Positions 9,886 to 19,237 of a stretch of 64,000 nucleotides of DNA are shown here, piece after piece. The number at the start of each line of letters is the position of its first letter. Within the stretch, counting starts at the first letter, position 1. The notes beneath the pieces were generated by a model. That model made no database searches, was not told where the DNA came from, and was given only the letters and a program-made list of their open reading frames with translations. Origin of the DNA: Stenotrophomonas maltophilia (GTDB lineage Bacteria; Pseudomonadota; Gammaproteobacteria; Xanthomonadales; Xanthomonadaceae); assembly GCA_002364755.1 (NCBI GenBank), contig DEZI01000028.1:138889-202888 (forward strand). Reading direction: 5' to 3'. Made by a program: the position numbers and the translations under genes.

Positions 9886-12111
9886 ATGCGCCATCTGTTC
9901 GCCTCGCTCGCCCTCATGCTCGCCACCACCACTGCCGCCCACGCTGAAAAACTCACCCTGGAAGCCATCACCGGCCCGCTGCCGCTGTCCGGCCCGACCC
10001 TGATGAAGCCCAAGGTGGCCCCGGACGGCTCGCGTGTCACCTTCCTGCGCGGCAAGGACAGCGACCGCAACCAGCTGGACCTGTGGAGCTACGACATCGG
10101 CAGCGGCCAGACCCGCCTGCTGGTGGATTCGAAGGTGGTGCTGCCCGGCACCGAAACCCTCAGCGACGAAGAAAAGGCCCGCCGCGAGCGCCAGCGCATC
10201 GCCGCGATGACCGGCATCGTCGATTACCAGTGGTCGCCGGACGCGCAGCGCCTGCTGTTCCCGCTGGGCGGCGAGCTGTACCTGTACGACCTGAAGCAGC
10301 AGGGCGCAGCGGCCGTGCGCCAGCTGACCCACGGCGAAGGCTTCGCCACCGACGCCAAGCTGTCGCCCAAGGGGGGCTTCGTCAGCTTCATCCGCGGCCG
10401 CAACCTGTGGGTGATCGACCTGGCCAGCGGCAAGCAGCTGCAGCTGACCGCCGACGGCAGCGCGACCATCGGCAACGGCGTGGCCGAGTTCGTCGCCGAT
10501 GAGGAAATGGATCGCCATACCGGTTACTGGTGGGCACCGGATGATTCGGCCATTGCCTTCGCCCGTATCGACGAAGCGCCGGTGCCCGTACAGAAGCGCT
10601 ATGAGGTCTACGCCGACCGCACCGACGTGGTCGAACAGCGCTACCCGGCCGCCGGTGATGCCAACGTGCGCGTGCAGCTGGGCGTGATCGCGCCGACTGC
10701 CGCCGCTACGCCGCGCTGGATCGACCTGGGCAAGGAACAGGACATCTACCTGGCCCGTGTCGACTGGCGCGATGCACAGCACCTGAGCTTCCAGCGCCAG
10801 TCGCGTGACCAGAAGCTGCTGGACCTGGTGGAAGTGGCGCTCGATTCCAACCGCCAGCGCGTGCTCGCCCACGAAACCAGCCCGACCTGGGTGCCGCTGC
10901 ACAACAGCCTGCGCTTCCTCGATGACGGCAGCGTGCTGTGGTCGTCCGAGCGCACCGGTTTCCAGCATCTGTACCGCATCGATGCCCAGGGCAAGATCAC
11001 CGCGCTGACCCACGGTGACTGGTCGGTGGACGAACTGCTGGCCGTCGACGAGAAGGCGGGCAAGGCCTACTTCCGTGCCGGCATCGATTCGGCGCGCGAA
11101 AGCCAGATCTACGCCGTGTCGCTGCAGGGCGGCCAGCCGCAGCGCCTGTCCAAGGCGCCGGGCATGCACACCGCCAGCTTCGCGCGCAACGCCAGCGTGT
11201 ACGTGGACACTTGGTCCAACAGCAGCACGCCGCCGCAGATCGAGCTGTTCCAGGCCAACGGTGAGAAGATCGCCACCCTGCTCGAGAACGACCTGGCCGA
11301 TCCCAGGCACCCGTATGCGCGTTACCGCGATGCGCAGCGCCCGATCGAGTTCGGCACGCTCACCGCTGCCGACGGCAAGACCCCGCTGAACTACAGCATC
11401 ATCAAGCCGGCTGGCTTCGACCCGTCCAAGCGCTACCCGGTGGCGGTGTACGTTTACGGCGGCCCGGCCAGCCAGACCGTCACCGACAGCTGGCCCGGCC
11501 GTGGCGACCACCTGTTCAACCAGTACCTGGCCCAGCAGGGCTATGTGGTGTTCTCGCTGGACAACCGCGGGACCCCGCGCCGTGGCCGTGATTTCGGCGG
11601 CGCGCTCTACGGCAAGCAGGGCACGGTGGAAGTGGCTGACCAGCTGCGTGGCGTGGCCTGGCTGAAGCAGCAGCCGTGGGTGGACCCGGCGCGCATCGGC
11701 GTGCAGGGCTGGTCCAACGGCGGCTACATGACCCTGATGCTGCTGGCCAAGGCGTCGGACAGCTATGCCTGCGGCGTGGCCGGCGCACCGGTCACCGACT
11801 GGGGCCTGTACGACAGCCACTACACCGAACGCTACATGGACCTGCCCAAGCGCAATGATGCCGGCTACCGCGAAGCACGCGTGCTGACCCACATCGAGGG
11901 CCTGCGCTCGCCGCTGCTGCTGATCCACGGCATGGCGGACGACAACGTGCTGTTCACCAATTCAACCAGCCTGATGAGCGCGCTGCAGAAGCGTGGCCAG
12001 CCGTTTGAACTGATGACCTACCCCGGCGCCAAGCACGGCCTGTCTGGTGCCGATGCACTGCACCGCTACCGCGTCGCCGAGGCCTTCCTGGACCGCTGCC
12101 TGAAGCCCTGA
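9886..12111 (+). CDS. Exported prolyl oligopeptidase / dipeptidyl peptidase IV family
   Basis: A 741-residue serine peptidase with a signal peptide (cleavage near AHA-EK). Residues 30-480 form the DPP-IV beta-propeller, and 490-741 the S9 alpha/beta-hydrolase domain. The nucleophile is Ser610 in GWSNGGY, the acid Asp685 in HGMADDNV and the base His717 in GAKHGL. The propeller carries EFVADEEMDRHTGYWW, holding the double-Glu motif of true DPP-IV enzymes, so removal of X-Pro or X-Ala dipeptides in the periplasm is likely. Start at the ATG at 9886 gives the signal peptide. A TAGGAT at 9820-9825 may be its -10 element. The neighbours on either side are unrelated. Confidence 0.93.
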   Translation: MRHLFASLALMLATTTAAHAEKLTLEAITGPLPLSGPTLMKPKVAPDGSRVTFLRGKDSDRNQLDLWSYDIGSGQTRLLVDSKVVLPGTETLSDEEKARRERQRIAAMTGIVDYQWSPDAQRLLFPLGGELYLYDLKQQGAAAVRQLTHGEGFATDAKLSPKGGFVSFIRGRNLWVIDLASGKQLQLTADGSATIGNGVAEFVADEEMDRHTGYWWAPDDSAIAFARIDEAPVPVQKRYEVYADRTDVVEQRYPAAGDANVRVQLGVIAPTAAATPRWIDLGKEQDIYLARVDWRDAQHLSFQRQSRDQKLLDLVEVALDSNRQRVLAHETSPTWVPLHNSLRFLDDGSVLWSSERTGFQHLYRIDAQGKITALTHGDWSVDELLAVDEKAGKAYFRAGIDSARESQIYAVSLQGGQPQRLSKAPGMHTASFARNASVYVDTWSNSSTPPQIELFQANGEKIATLLENDLADPRHPYARYRDAQRPIEFGTLTAADGKTPLNYSIIKPAGFDPSKRYPVAVYVYGGPASQTVTDSWPGRGDHLFNQYLAQQGYVVFSLDNRGTPRRGRDFGGALYGKQGTVEVADQLRGVAWLKQQPWVDPARIGVQGWSNGGYMTLMLLAKASDSYACGVAGAPVTDWGLYDSHYTERYMDLPKRNDAGYREARVLTHIEGLRSPLLLIHGMADDNVLFTNSTSLMSALQKRGQPFELMTYPGAKHGLSGADALHRYRVAEAFLDRCLKP

Positions 12112-12136
12112 CAGACCCACGGGAAGGAGCCCGCCG

Positions 12137-12652
12137 ATGCATCTGCCACCGCCGATCCCCGGCCACCGCGCTGCCAGCCCTGGCTGGTGGCGCCGCCACT
12201 GGCGCTGGGCCATGCCGCTGTCGGTTGTGCTGTTCCTGGGCGCGCTGTGCGGCATCATCGCCTGGAGCGTGCTGCGCTGGAGCGAGGCCGCACACGAAAG
12301 CCCGCCGATGCGCGAGGCGATGCGCCGTGCCGGCTGCAACATCGAACTGGTGCAGGTGCTCGGCGAGCCGCTGCGCGCCGACGCGATGCCACTGGGCAGC
12401 ATGCAGACGGCCTACGACGGCCGGCGCGATGTCGCCCTAACCGTGGCCCTGGATGGGCCGCAGGGGCAGGGGCGGTTGTTCGTGACCGGCATCCGCCGCG
12501 ACGACGTGTGGGACTACCCGGTGATGTACGTGCTGGGCGAGGACAAGCAGACCTTCGACCTGACCGCGCTGGATGATGCAGAAGCCGCGGGCGAATGCGC
12601 GCTGCAGGCGTGTCGGGAGCGCGGTGGGTGCAGCGAAGGCATGGCGTTGTGA
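12137..12652 (+). CDS. Coa1-like (DUF1783) membrane protein
   Basis: A 171-residue protein with one transmembrane helix (about 25-45) and a C-terminal domain. The latter resembles cytochrome-oxidase assembly factor Coa1: REAMRRAGCNIELVQVLGEP, then LGSMQTAYDG, then ALDGPQGQGRLFVTG and VWDYPVMYV. The order of a small helix, an LGEP turn, a Gly-rich strand and a final W strand is the Coa1 pattern. Whether bacterial relatives assemble cytochrome oxidase is unproven. It starts 25 bases after the peptidase stop, with a GGAAGGAG ribosome site, and may be cotranscribed. The C-terminal tail contains three cysteines. Confidence 0.65.
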   Translation: MHLPPPIPGHRAASPGWWRRHWRWAMPLSVVLFLGALCGIIAWSVLRWSEAAHESPPMREAMRRAGCNIELVQVLGEPLRADAMPLGSMQTAYDGRRDVALTVALDGPQGQGRLFVTGIRRDDVWDYPVMYVLGEDKQTFDLTALDDAEAAGECALQACRERGGCSEGMAL

Positions 12653-12947
12653 CTGCACGACGGCCGGAACCGAGGCTGTCGTGATCCGCCACAGCTGAAT
12701 TCACTCTTGCCGGCCGGGCCTCGGGTCCGCTCGGCATGTCTTGTGCGGGACCGATTAGTTCCGACACCACACGACGCTTATGAACCGATCTTTTATTGCT
12801 GCAGCCTTCAACCTTTACTGCTTCGATAGCTTGGATTGATAGTGTGAACGACGTCCCGGATAGCTACCGCACGCCCCCTCCAATGATTGAGCCGTTGCAG
12901 CGCGGATTTGGCTGCAACGACTCATTTCATCCTGGAAGGAGCGTGCA

Positions 12948-14315
12948 ATGCGAACGTATGCAATCAGGAGCGTGATAGCGCTGGCAGTTTTTGCGCTGCA
13001 TTCGGTCACCCCCGGCATGGCTGCTGAACCTTTCGTGGAGGTAGTCTCGGACGGACCATCGGCAGCAGCAGAACAGCAGCTGCGCAGAGCAGGCGATGAT
13101 GTGGAGTGGGTGCACCGAGTTCGTGTGAATGAGGTCGCCTTGGCTGCCGATGAGATCACCGTCGATCTCTACGACATGGTTCTTCACCTTGTCCGCGATC
13201 CTTCCGAACCCCTGTTCGAAAGCGTCCAGAACGTGATCTACCGGCCTGCGGGTGATGAAGGCGCACAACGGGAGGTGCGCTCTATCCCAGGCATGCAGTG
13301 GGTGGGCAGGGTGAAGAGCGTTATGCCGGATGTTGAAGAGAAGCCTGGTCCGTCCCAGTACGTGCGAATCTGGTCGGACGCTTCCGGAGCACATGCGAGA
13401 TTTAGCCAGGGGTTCTGGCGTTACGCGCTGGATGGCGATCGACTAGTGAAGCGTGATGTGCGCCGGGCACTACGGGACGAGCGTGACGATGTGAGGGATC
13501 GGCGACCAGACCGGCCCGCTCCAGACCTCCCTCCGGGAATCGCCGCCGGAGGGAACGGTGAAAGTCCCGATGTGATTCGGGTGGCGTATGGCTTTGCAGC
13601 CGGTGCCTTGGCAGATGGGGTGGATCCGGCAATCGAGCAGGTCAGGGCTGCTGTGCTCGAGGCCAATGCCGGTTTTGCAGCAAGTGGTATTGAACTGGAG
13701 CTGCAGACGGCGGCCAACGCACTTCCGGGATACCGCGAGACCACGCTTGATCAGACTCTCGATGACATCGCCAAGGGCAGGCAGGGGCCGCTCTGGCTGC
13801 TTCACGTGGCTCGGGAAGGCGAGCGCGCTGACGTCATGGTGATGATCATCGACACTGGTACCAATGTAACGACTTGTGGGCTGGCGCAGCAGGTGCTCGC
13901 GACCCGGGAAACGGCTTTTCTGGCTTTGGAACGCAGGTGCCTGGACCACCACACCCTTGCGCACGAAATCGGCCATCTGCTGGGCGCAGATCACGACCCT
14001 GAGAATGCGACTCTTGATCCGCCGAGATTTGCATACGGACACGGCTATCGTTCCAACAACGAGAAGTTACCTGACTGGCGTACCGTCATGGCTTTGGAGT
14101 GCACTGAACGCGCCTGCCCCCGGATCAACCTCTGGTCGTCCCCGTCGGTTCAGCATGAAGGGAGCCCAACGGGCTCCTTTGACCTTCACGACAACGCGCG
14201 AGTCCTGCGCGAAACCAAGCGCATCATTTCCGAGTTCTACCCGGATCCGTCCATTCAATGCGCAGATGTCCCGCCCCGGGCCATGACCTCCAGCCGATTG
14301 TCGCCATCGCCCTGA
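12948..14315 (+). CDS. Secreted zinc metalloprotease, M72 (peptidyl-Asp) like
   Basis: A 455-residue exported protease. A signal peptide (about 1-26, ending GMAAEP) is followed by a propeptide-like region (30-190) and a metzincin catalytic domain. The zinc motif is HEIGHLLGADHD (His339, Glu340, His343, His349) with the Met-turn at Met381 in WRTVMALE. The following segment, RINLWSSPSVQHEG and then PTG...DNARVL, matches peptidyl-Asp metalloendopeptidases (Asp-N, M72). A GGAAGGAG site precedes the ATG. Composition and codon use (TTT, GTA, AGA) differ from the neighbours, suggesting horizontal acquisition. It could act outside the cell on host proteins. Confidence 0.8.
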   Translation: MRTYAIRSVIALAVFALHSVTPGMAAEPFVEVVSDGPSAAAEQQLRRAGDDVEWVHRVRVNEVALAADEITVDLYDMVLHLVRDPSEPLFESVQNVIYRPAGDEGAQREVRSIPGMQWVGRVKSVMPDVEEKPGPSQYVRIWSDASGAHARFSQGFWRYALDGDRLVKRDVRRALRDERDDVRDRRPDRPAPDLPPGIAAGGNGESPDVIRVAYGFAAGALADGVDPAIEQVRAAVLEANAGFAASGIELELQTAANALPGYRETTLDQTLDDIAKGRQGPLWLLHVAREGERADVMVMIIDTGTNVTTCGLAQQVLATRETAFLALERRCLDHHTLAHEIGHLLGADHDPENATLDPPRFAYGHGYRSNNEKLPDWRTVMALECTERACPRINLWSSPSVQHEGSPTGSFDLHDNARVLRETKRIISEFYPDPSIQCADVPPRAMTSSRLSPSP

Positions 14316-14353
14316 GCGCGTAAGTTGCGGACAACCCTTTCCCGGAGTGTCCC

Positions 14354-16156
14354 ATGAAGCCGATCGCGCTCGCCGTTGCCCTGGCCCTGACCGCCGCCCC
14401 GTTGCTGTCTGCCCCGCCGGCGCTTGCCGCGCCGGCTGCCAAGGCCGCCACACCGGCCAGCCCGGCTTGGGTCGCCCGCAGCAATGCGCTGGCGCAGATC
14501 CTGCTGGATGCGCAGGGCCCGTTCCAGCCGGAAGAGACCGGCTTCTTCGGCGTGCCCGGCTATGACGACAAGGTGGCCGACCTCGGCCCCGACAACGGCA
14601 AGCGCTACCGCGCGGCGGTCGCCAAGGCCCGCGATGAGCTGAAGGCGAAGCTGGCTACCGAAAAGGATCCCAACGTCCGCCAGGATCTGGCGATCATGAT
14701 CCACGCCGCTGACCAGAACATCGAGGGCAGCACGCTCAACGAGAAGTACCTGCTGCCGTGGAGCGATGCGCCGCAGACGGTGTTCAGCGGCCTCAACCTG
14801 CTGCTGTCCGACCAGGTGCCGGCCGAGCGCCGGGCCAAGGCGGTCGACCGCCTCAAGGCCTATGCCGGCCTGCAGCCGGGTGGCACCGCGTTCACCACGC
14901 TGGCCCGCCAGCGCTACGAAGAGCGCCTGAAGGACAGTGCGCTGCTGCAGCCGACGCAGATCGAAGTGCAGCAGTCGCTGGACAACGTCGAGACCTACAT
15001 CACCGGCATCGAGTCGCTGCTGAAGAAGTACCAGATTGCCGGTGCCGATGAGGCGATGACGGCTCTGGCCGGGCAGATGAAGGACTACGCCGCCTGGACC
15101 CGCAAGGAAGTGCTGCCGAAGGCGCGCACCGATGCACGCCTGCCGGCCCCGCTGTATGCGTTCCAGCTCAAGCAGGTCGGCATCGACATCGACCCGAAGC
15201 TGCTGATGCAGCGCGCCCAGCTGGAATTCATGGAAACCCGCTCGGCGATGCAGCAGCTGGCACCGCTGGTGGCGAAGGAGAAGGGCCTGAAGGTCGCCGA
15301 CCCGAGCGACCCGGTGGCGGTGATCCGCGCGCTGAAGGCCGACAAGATCGCCGACGACCAGCTGGAAGGTCACTACCGCCAGGTGATCGATGCAATCGAT
15401 CCGCTGATCCGCGAACACGGCATCGTCGACGTGCCCAAGCGCGCCATGCAGATGCGCCTGGGGTCGGCGGCGGAGAGCGCGGCCAGCCCGGCCCCGCACT
15501 TCCTGCCGGCGCCGCTGGTCAACAACACCGGGCAGCAGGGCACCTTCGTGCTGCCGCTGGGCAACCCGGCCGCTGGCCCGGGCGCGCAGTACGACGATTT
15601 CAACTTCGGCTCGGCGGCGTGGACGCTGAGCGCGCATGAAGGCCGCCCCGGCCACGAGCTGCAGTTCACCGCGATGGTCGAGCGTGGCGTGTCGCTGGCG
15701 CGCACCATGTTCGCGTTCAATTCGGTGAACGTGGAAGGCTGGGCGCTGTACGCCGAGGCCGAGATGGTGCCGTACGAGCCGCTGGACGGGCAGATGATCG
15801 CGCTGCAGTTCCGCCTGCTGCGCGCGGCCCGCGCCATGCTCGACCCGATGCTCAACCTGGGCCTGACCGACCGTGCCAACGGCGAGCGCGTGCTGATCGA
15901 GCAGGTCGGCCTGTCCAAGGCGATGGCTACCCAGGAGCTGGACCGCTACATGGTGCGCATGCCGGGCCAGGCGGGCAGCTACTTCTATGGCTACACCCGC
16001 ATCCTGGAACTGCGCATGCAGACCGAGCTGGCGCTGGGCGCGACGTTCGACCGCATGGCGTTCAACAACTTCCTGCTCGACCAGGGCCTGCTGCCGCCGG
16101 ACCAGCTGGCGGAAGCAGTGCAGCAGCAGTTCGTGCCGAAGTACCAGAAGAAGTAA
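14354..16156 (+). CDS. Exported DUF885 family protein
   Basis: A 600-residue periplasmic protein with a signal peptide (cleavage near LAA-PAAK). The C-terminal half has HEGRPGHELQF followed by EGWALYAEAEMV, the two conserved motifs of DUF885; the HExxxxH-like histidines and the downstream glutamate suggest a zinc-dependent peptidase. The rest is mostly helical, as in this family and its M2/M3-like relatives. Its length is normal for the family. It starts 38 bases after the metalloprotease stop but has typical high GC, so the two are probably neighbours by chance. A REP pair follows the stop codon. Confidence 0.85.
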   Translation: MKPIALAVALALTAAPLLSAPPALAAPAAKAATPASPAWVARSNALAQILLDAQGPFQPEETGFFGVPGYDDKVADLGPDNGKRYRAAVAKARDELKAKLATEKDPNVRQDLAIMIHAADQNIEGSTLNEKYLLPWSDAPQTVFSGLNLLLSDQVPAERRAKAVDRLKAYAGLQPGGTAFTTLARQRYEERLKDSALLQPTQIEVQQSLDNVETYITGIESLLKKYQIAGADEAMTALAGQMKDYAAWTRKEVLPKARTDARLPAPLYAFQLKQVGIDIDPKLLMQRAQLEFMETRSAMQQLAPLVAKEKGLKVADPSDPVAVIRALKADKIADDQLEGHYRQVIDAIDPLIREHGIVDVPKRAMQMRLGSAAESAASPAPHFLPAPLVNNTGQQGTFVLPLGNPAAGPGAQYDDFNFGSAAWTLSAHEGRPGHELQFTAMVERGVSLARTMFAFNSVNVEGWALYAEAEMVPYEPLDGQMIALQFRLLRAARAMLDPMLNLGLTDRANGERVLIEQVGLSKAMATQELDRYMVRMPGQAGSYFYGYTRILELRMQTELALGATFDRMAFNNFLLDQGLLPPDQLAEAVQQQFVPKYQKK

Positions 16157-16159
16157 GCG

Positions 16160-16221
16160 GTAGCGCCGGGCCATGCCCGGCGAGCGCAGCGGAAAAGCCG
16201 CCGGGCATGGCCCGGCGCCAC
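16160..16221. repeat. Pair of inverted SMAG-type REP elements
   Basis: A forward copy (16160-16182) three bases after the DUF885 stop and a reversed copy (16199-16221) whose head reads GTGG rather than GTAG. They lie between two convergent genes. Confidence 0.88.
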
Positions 16222-16228
16222 CAATGCG

Positions 16229-16693
16229 TCAGCGCTGCGGCTGCGGGGTAATCGTCTGCGTCGGCAATCGCGCCGGGGCCTCCGGGTTCGGCACCCAGAT
16301 CGCGACACCGGCCGCGCGCTTCTGCGTGGTCGGAATACCGATGCCCACGCCGCCGCCCACGTGCGAGCCGTAGCTGCCGGCGCCCACCGACATGCCCACC
16401 GGGGAGCCGCTGCTGCCCACGCCCATCAGGATCACGCCGTTGGCGCCCAGCGCCGCGGCCTCGCGCTTGAGCCGTGCCACGGCCGCATCGGTCTGGCCCT
16501 GGGTACCGAAACCGACCGCCGAGGACGATTCCAGCTGGGCGATTTCCAGCGAACCGGCCGGCGGGGTGGAATAGATCTGCACCTGCGCCGGGTCGATCGG
16601 CGCGCGCGCGCGGCCCAGCATCACCTTGGAAGTGCTGGCGCAACCGGCAGCGGCCAGTAGCATGGCGGTCAAAGCGAGCCAACGGATGTTCAT
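16229..16693 (-). CDS. Small outer-membrane-type lipoprotein, unknown function
   Basis: A 154-residue lipoprotein with lipobox AAGC (Cys about 18). After CASTSKVMLG come an ALGANGVILMG segment, a glycine/serine-rich stretch (about 95-125) and a proline-rich end. The pattern of a short alpha/beta unit with ALGANGV resembles DUF4156/YbjQ-like small envelope proteins, but I cannot assign it firmly. The frame is open to 16801; the ATG at 16693 gives a clean lipoprotein signal. It is transcribed leftward toward the REP pair. Confidence 0.7.
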   Translation of the reverse strand: MNIRWLALTAMLLAAAGCASTSKVMLGRARAPIDPAQVQIYSTPPAGSLEIAQLESSSAVGFGTQGQTDAAVARLKREAAALGANGVILMGVGSSGSPVGMSVGAGSYGSHVGGGVGIGIPTTQKRAAGVAIWVPNPEAPARLPTQTITPQPQR

Positions 16694-16876
16694 GGCGTTT
16701 ACCCCTGTAGGACAGTTCGGATCATCGGCCGGGCACTCTGAATCGGCGCCAACACCTTCGCCCGGGGCATGGCCGCATGCTGGCACGGCGCGGGTGAGCA
16801 TGTCGCCAAGGGCGGTAGGCGGCAGCCGCCGGACGGGCTACTGTTGGAGGAGTTACCAACGTGAGGGGAGCTTGGC

Positions 16877-17125
16877 ATGGGCGTGATCAGTCTGTTGTGG
16901 GGCATCGTGGCGCTGCTGTGGATGATCCTGGCCCTGATTCCGCTGCTGGGCTGGGGCAACTGGTTCCTGATCCCGTTCGCGGCGGTGGGCGCGGTCATCG
17001 CCGCGCTGGGCATCCTCTTCACCCACCCCAGCAAGCGCGGCCGCGCCAAGACCGGGCTGGTCCTGAACGGCATCGTGGTGCTGGTCGGCATCGTCCGCCT
17101 GAGCATCGGCGGCGGGGTGATCTGA
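16877..17125 (+). CDS. Small two-to-three-helix membrane protein
   Basis: An 82-residue hydrophobic protein with helices at about 5-25, 28-48 and 60-80. It begins MGVISLLWGIVALLWMILAL, and a positive loop HPSKRGRAK sits between helices two and three, suggesting topology. DUF4190-like small membrane proteins look similar. A GAGGGGAG ribosome site precedes the ATG. Function unknown. Confidence 0.7.
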   Translation: MGVISLLWGIVALLWMILALIPLLGWGNWFLIPFAAVGAVIAALGILFTHPSKRGRAKTGLVLNGIVVLVGIVRLSIGGGVI

Positions 17126-17277
17126 GCGGCCTGCCCTGAAAAAGCTGCTCCGAGTCGCGCCCATGGGTGCGACCGGGCGTCGCAGCCCCGCGGCCCGGCG
17201 CCGGGCAGGGGAGTACAATGCCGGGCTGCGCGAGCCCCCCGCGTGCCTGTAAAACCGCGCCCGGCGCGGCTGACCCC

Positions 17278-18195
17278 ATGATCATTCGTTCCCGTCCCCA
17301 CGGCTGGCAACTGCTGTACATCCTGCGCGGTTCCATCGTGCCGGCCATCGCGCCGAAGGTGCTGGCCATCCTGGTGCTGTCGATTGCCGTCGCCGCCGTG
17401 GTGGAGCTGGCGCCGTCGTTCGGCATCGAACGGGTCTCGGTCACCCCTTTCACCCTGCTCGGCCTGGTCCTGTCGATCTTCCTCAGCTTCCGCAACAGCG
17501 CCTGCTACGACCGCTGGTGGGAAGCCCGCAAGCTGTGGGGCCAGCTGATCTACGAATCGCGTTCGCTGGCACGTCAGGTGCACCTGCTGCTGGCCGACGA
17601 CAGCGGCCGCCGCCGTCGCATCGCCTACCTCACCACCGCCTTCGCCCACGCCCTGGCCGCACGCCTGCGCGGGCGCATCGTTGCCCTGGTGGCGCTGCCG
17701 TGGCTGGACAAGCCGCAGCGCGAGCAGCTGGCAGAGCGCGAGAATGTGCCCGACGCGCTGCTGTCGATGATCGCTGCCGAGCTGACGCAGGCGCTGCGCA
17801 GCGGCGATCTGGAGCCGATCCTCTACACCCAGCTGGAAGACCGCCTGCACGCGATGTCCTCCATCCAGGCCGGCTGCGAGCGCATCCTCAGCACGCCGCT
17901 GCCGTTCGCCTACACCCTGCTGCTGCACCGCTGCGCATGGATGTTCTGCGTGCTGCTGCCGTTCGGCCTGGCCAGTTCGCTGGGCTGGGGCACGCCGGTG
18001 CTGTCGGCCGTGCTGGCCTATGCCTTCTTCGGCCTGGACCAGCTGGGCGAGGAGATGGAAGAACCCTTCGGCCTGGAGCCGAACGACCTGCCGCTGGACG
18101 CCATGGTGCGCACGATCGAGATCGACCAGCTCGACGCGCTCGGCGAACGCCCCCTGCCCGAACCCCTGCTGCCGCAGGGCTACCTGTTGCAATAG
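17278..18195 (+). CDS. Bestrophin-family (YneE-like) membrane channel
   Basis: A 305-residue protein beginning MIIRSRPHGWQLLYILRGS. It carries the bacterial bestrophin hallmarks: SFRNSACYDRWWEARKLWG around residues 65-85 and the C-terminal GLDQLGEEMEEPFGLEPNDL, the acidic ring region found in this family. About four membrane helices are seen. Prokaryotic homologues such as the Klebsiella protein form pentameric cation channels. The ATG at 17278 fits the conserved N terminus. It ends 19 bases before hemB and may be cotranscribed with it. Confidence 0.88.
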   Translation: MIIRSRPHGWQLLYILRGSIVPAIAPKVLAILVLSIAVAAVVELAPSFGIERVSVTPFTLLGLVLSIFLSFRNSACYDRWWEARKLWGQLIYESRSLARQVHLLLADDSGRRRRIAYLTTAFAHALAARLRGRIVALVALPWLDKPQREQLAERENVPDALLSMIAAELTQALRSGDLEPILYTQLEDRLHAMSSIQAGCERILSTPLPFAYTLLLHRCAWMFCVLLPFGLASSLGWGTPVLSAVLAYAFFGLDQLGEEMEEPFGLEPNDLPLDAMVRTIEIDQLDALGERPLPEPLLPQGYLLQ

Positions 18196-18214
18196 CCACT
18201 CCTCGGAGCCTGCC

Positions 18215-19204
18215 ATGCCTCATCCCCATTACCGCCCGCGGCGCATGCGCCATGACGAGTTCTCGCGCCGCCTGATGCGCGAAAACACACTCACCACCGA
18301 CGATCTGATCTACCCGGTGTTCGTACACGAGCTGGCCGGGCGCACCGCGGTGCCGTCGATGCCTGGCGTGGAGCGGCTGTCGATCGAGGAGCTGCTGAAG
18401 GTGGCCGAAGAGGCGCTGGAACTGGGCATCCCGGTGATCGACCTGTTCCCGGTGATCGACAGCGCGCAGAAGTCGCTGGATGCATCAGCGGCGTGGGCCG
18501 AGGACGGCCTGGCGCAGCGTGCGATCCGCGCGCTGAAGACGCGCTTCCCGGAACTGGGGGTGATGACCGACGTGGCCCTGGACCCGTACACCACCCACGG
18601 CCAGGATGGGATCATCGACGACAAGGGCTACGTGCTCAACGACATCACCGTCGAAGCACTGGTCAAGCAGTCGCTGTCGCATGCCGAAGCCGGCGCCGAC
18701 ATCATTTCGCCCTCGGACATGATGGACGGCCGCATCGGCGCGATCCGCCGTGCGCTGGATGCCGACCACCACCTCAACGTGCGCATCATGGCCTACTCGG
18801 CCAAGTACGCCTCGGCGTTCTACGGCCCGTTCCGTGATGCCGTGGGCAGCGCCGGCAGCCTCGGCAAGGCCGACAAGAAGACCTACCAGATGGACCCGGC
18901 CAACGGCGACGAGGCCCTGCGCGAGATCGCGCTGGACCTGGAAGAGGGCGCGGACATGGTGATGGTCAAGCCAGGCATGCCCTACCTGGACCTGGTGCGC
19001 CGGGTGAAGGAGACGTTCGGCGTGCCGACCTTCGCCTACCAGGTCAGCGGCGAGTACGCGATGATGAAGGCCGCCTTCGCCAACGGCTGGCTGGACGAAC
19101 GCGCCTGCGTGATGGAATCGCTGCTGGGCTTCAAGCGCGCCGGTGCCGATGGGGTACTGACCTATTTCGCGCCGCAGGTGGCGCGTTGGCTGCGCGAGCG
19201 CTGA
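18215..19204 (+). CDS. hemB: Delta-aminolevulinic acid dehydratase (porphobilinogen synthase)
   Basis: Condenses two 5-aminolevulinate molecules to porphobilinogen, the second common step of haem synthesis, in the cytoplasm. At 329 residues it has the usual length. The Schiff-base lysine is Lys252 in VMVKPGMPYLD, with the partner Lys197 in YSAKYAS. The metal region reads DVALDPYTTHGQDG, with aspartates and no cysteines, which marks the magnesium-dependent type known from Pseudomonas rather than the zinc-type enzyme of E. coli. MPHPHYRPRRMRHDEFSRRL is the typical start. Confidence 0.97.
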   Translation: MPHPHYRPRRMRHDEFSRRLMRENTLTTDDLIYPVFVHELAGRTAVPSMPGVERLSIEELLKVAEEALELGIPVIDLFPVIDSAQKSLDASAAWAEDGLAQRAIRALKTRFPELGVMTDVALDPYTTHGQDGIIDDKGYVLNDITVEALVKQSLSHAEAGADIISPSDMMDGRIGAIRRALDADHHLNVRIMAYSAKYASAFYGPFRDAVGSAGSLGKADKKTYQMDPANGDEALREIALDLEEGADMVMVKPGMPYLDLVRRVKETFGVPTFAYQVSGEYAMMKAAFANGWLDERACVMESLLGFKRAGADGVLTYFAPQVARWLRER

Positions 19205-19237
19205 CAATAGCGCTCACGACGGACGGAGGAACACGCG

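Noticed and set aside
9730..11928. Minus-strand frame of 732 codons opposite the DPP-IV-like peptidase
   Set aside because: The plus-strand frame has a signal peptide and a complete catalytic triad; the antisense frame has none of this.
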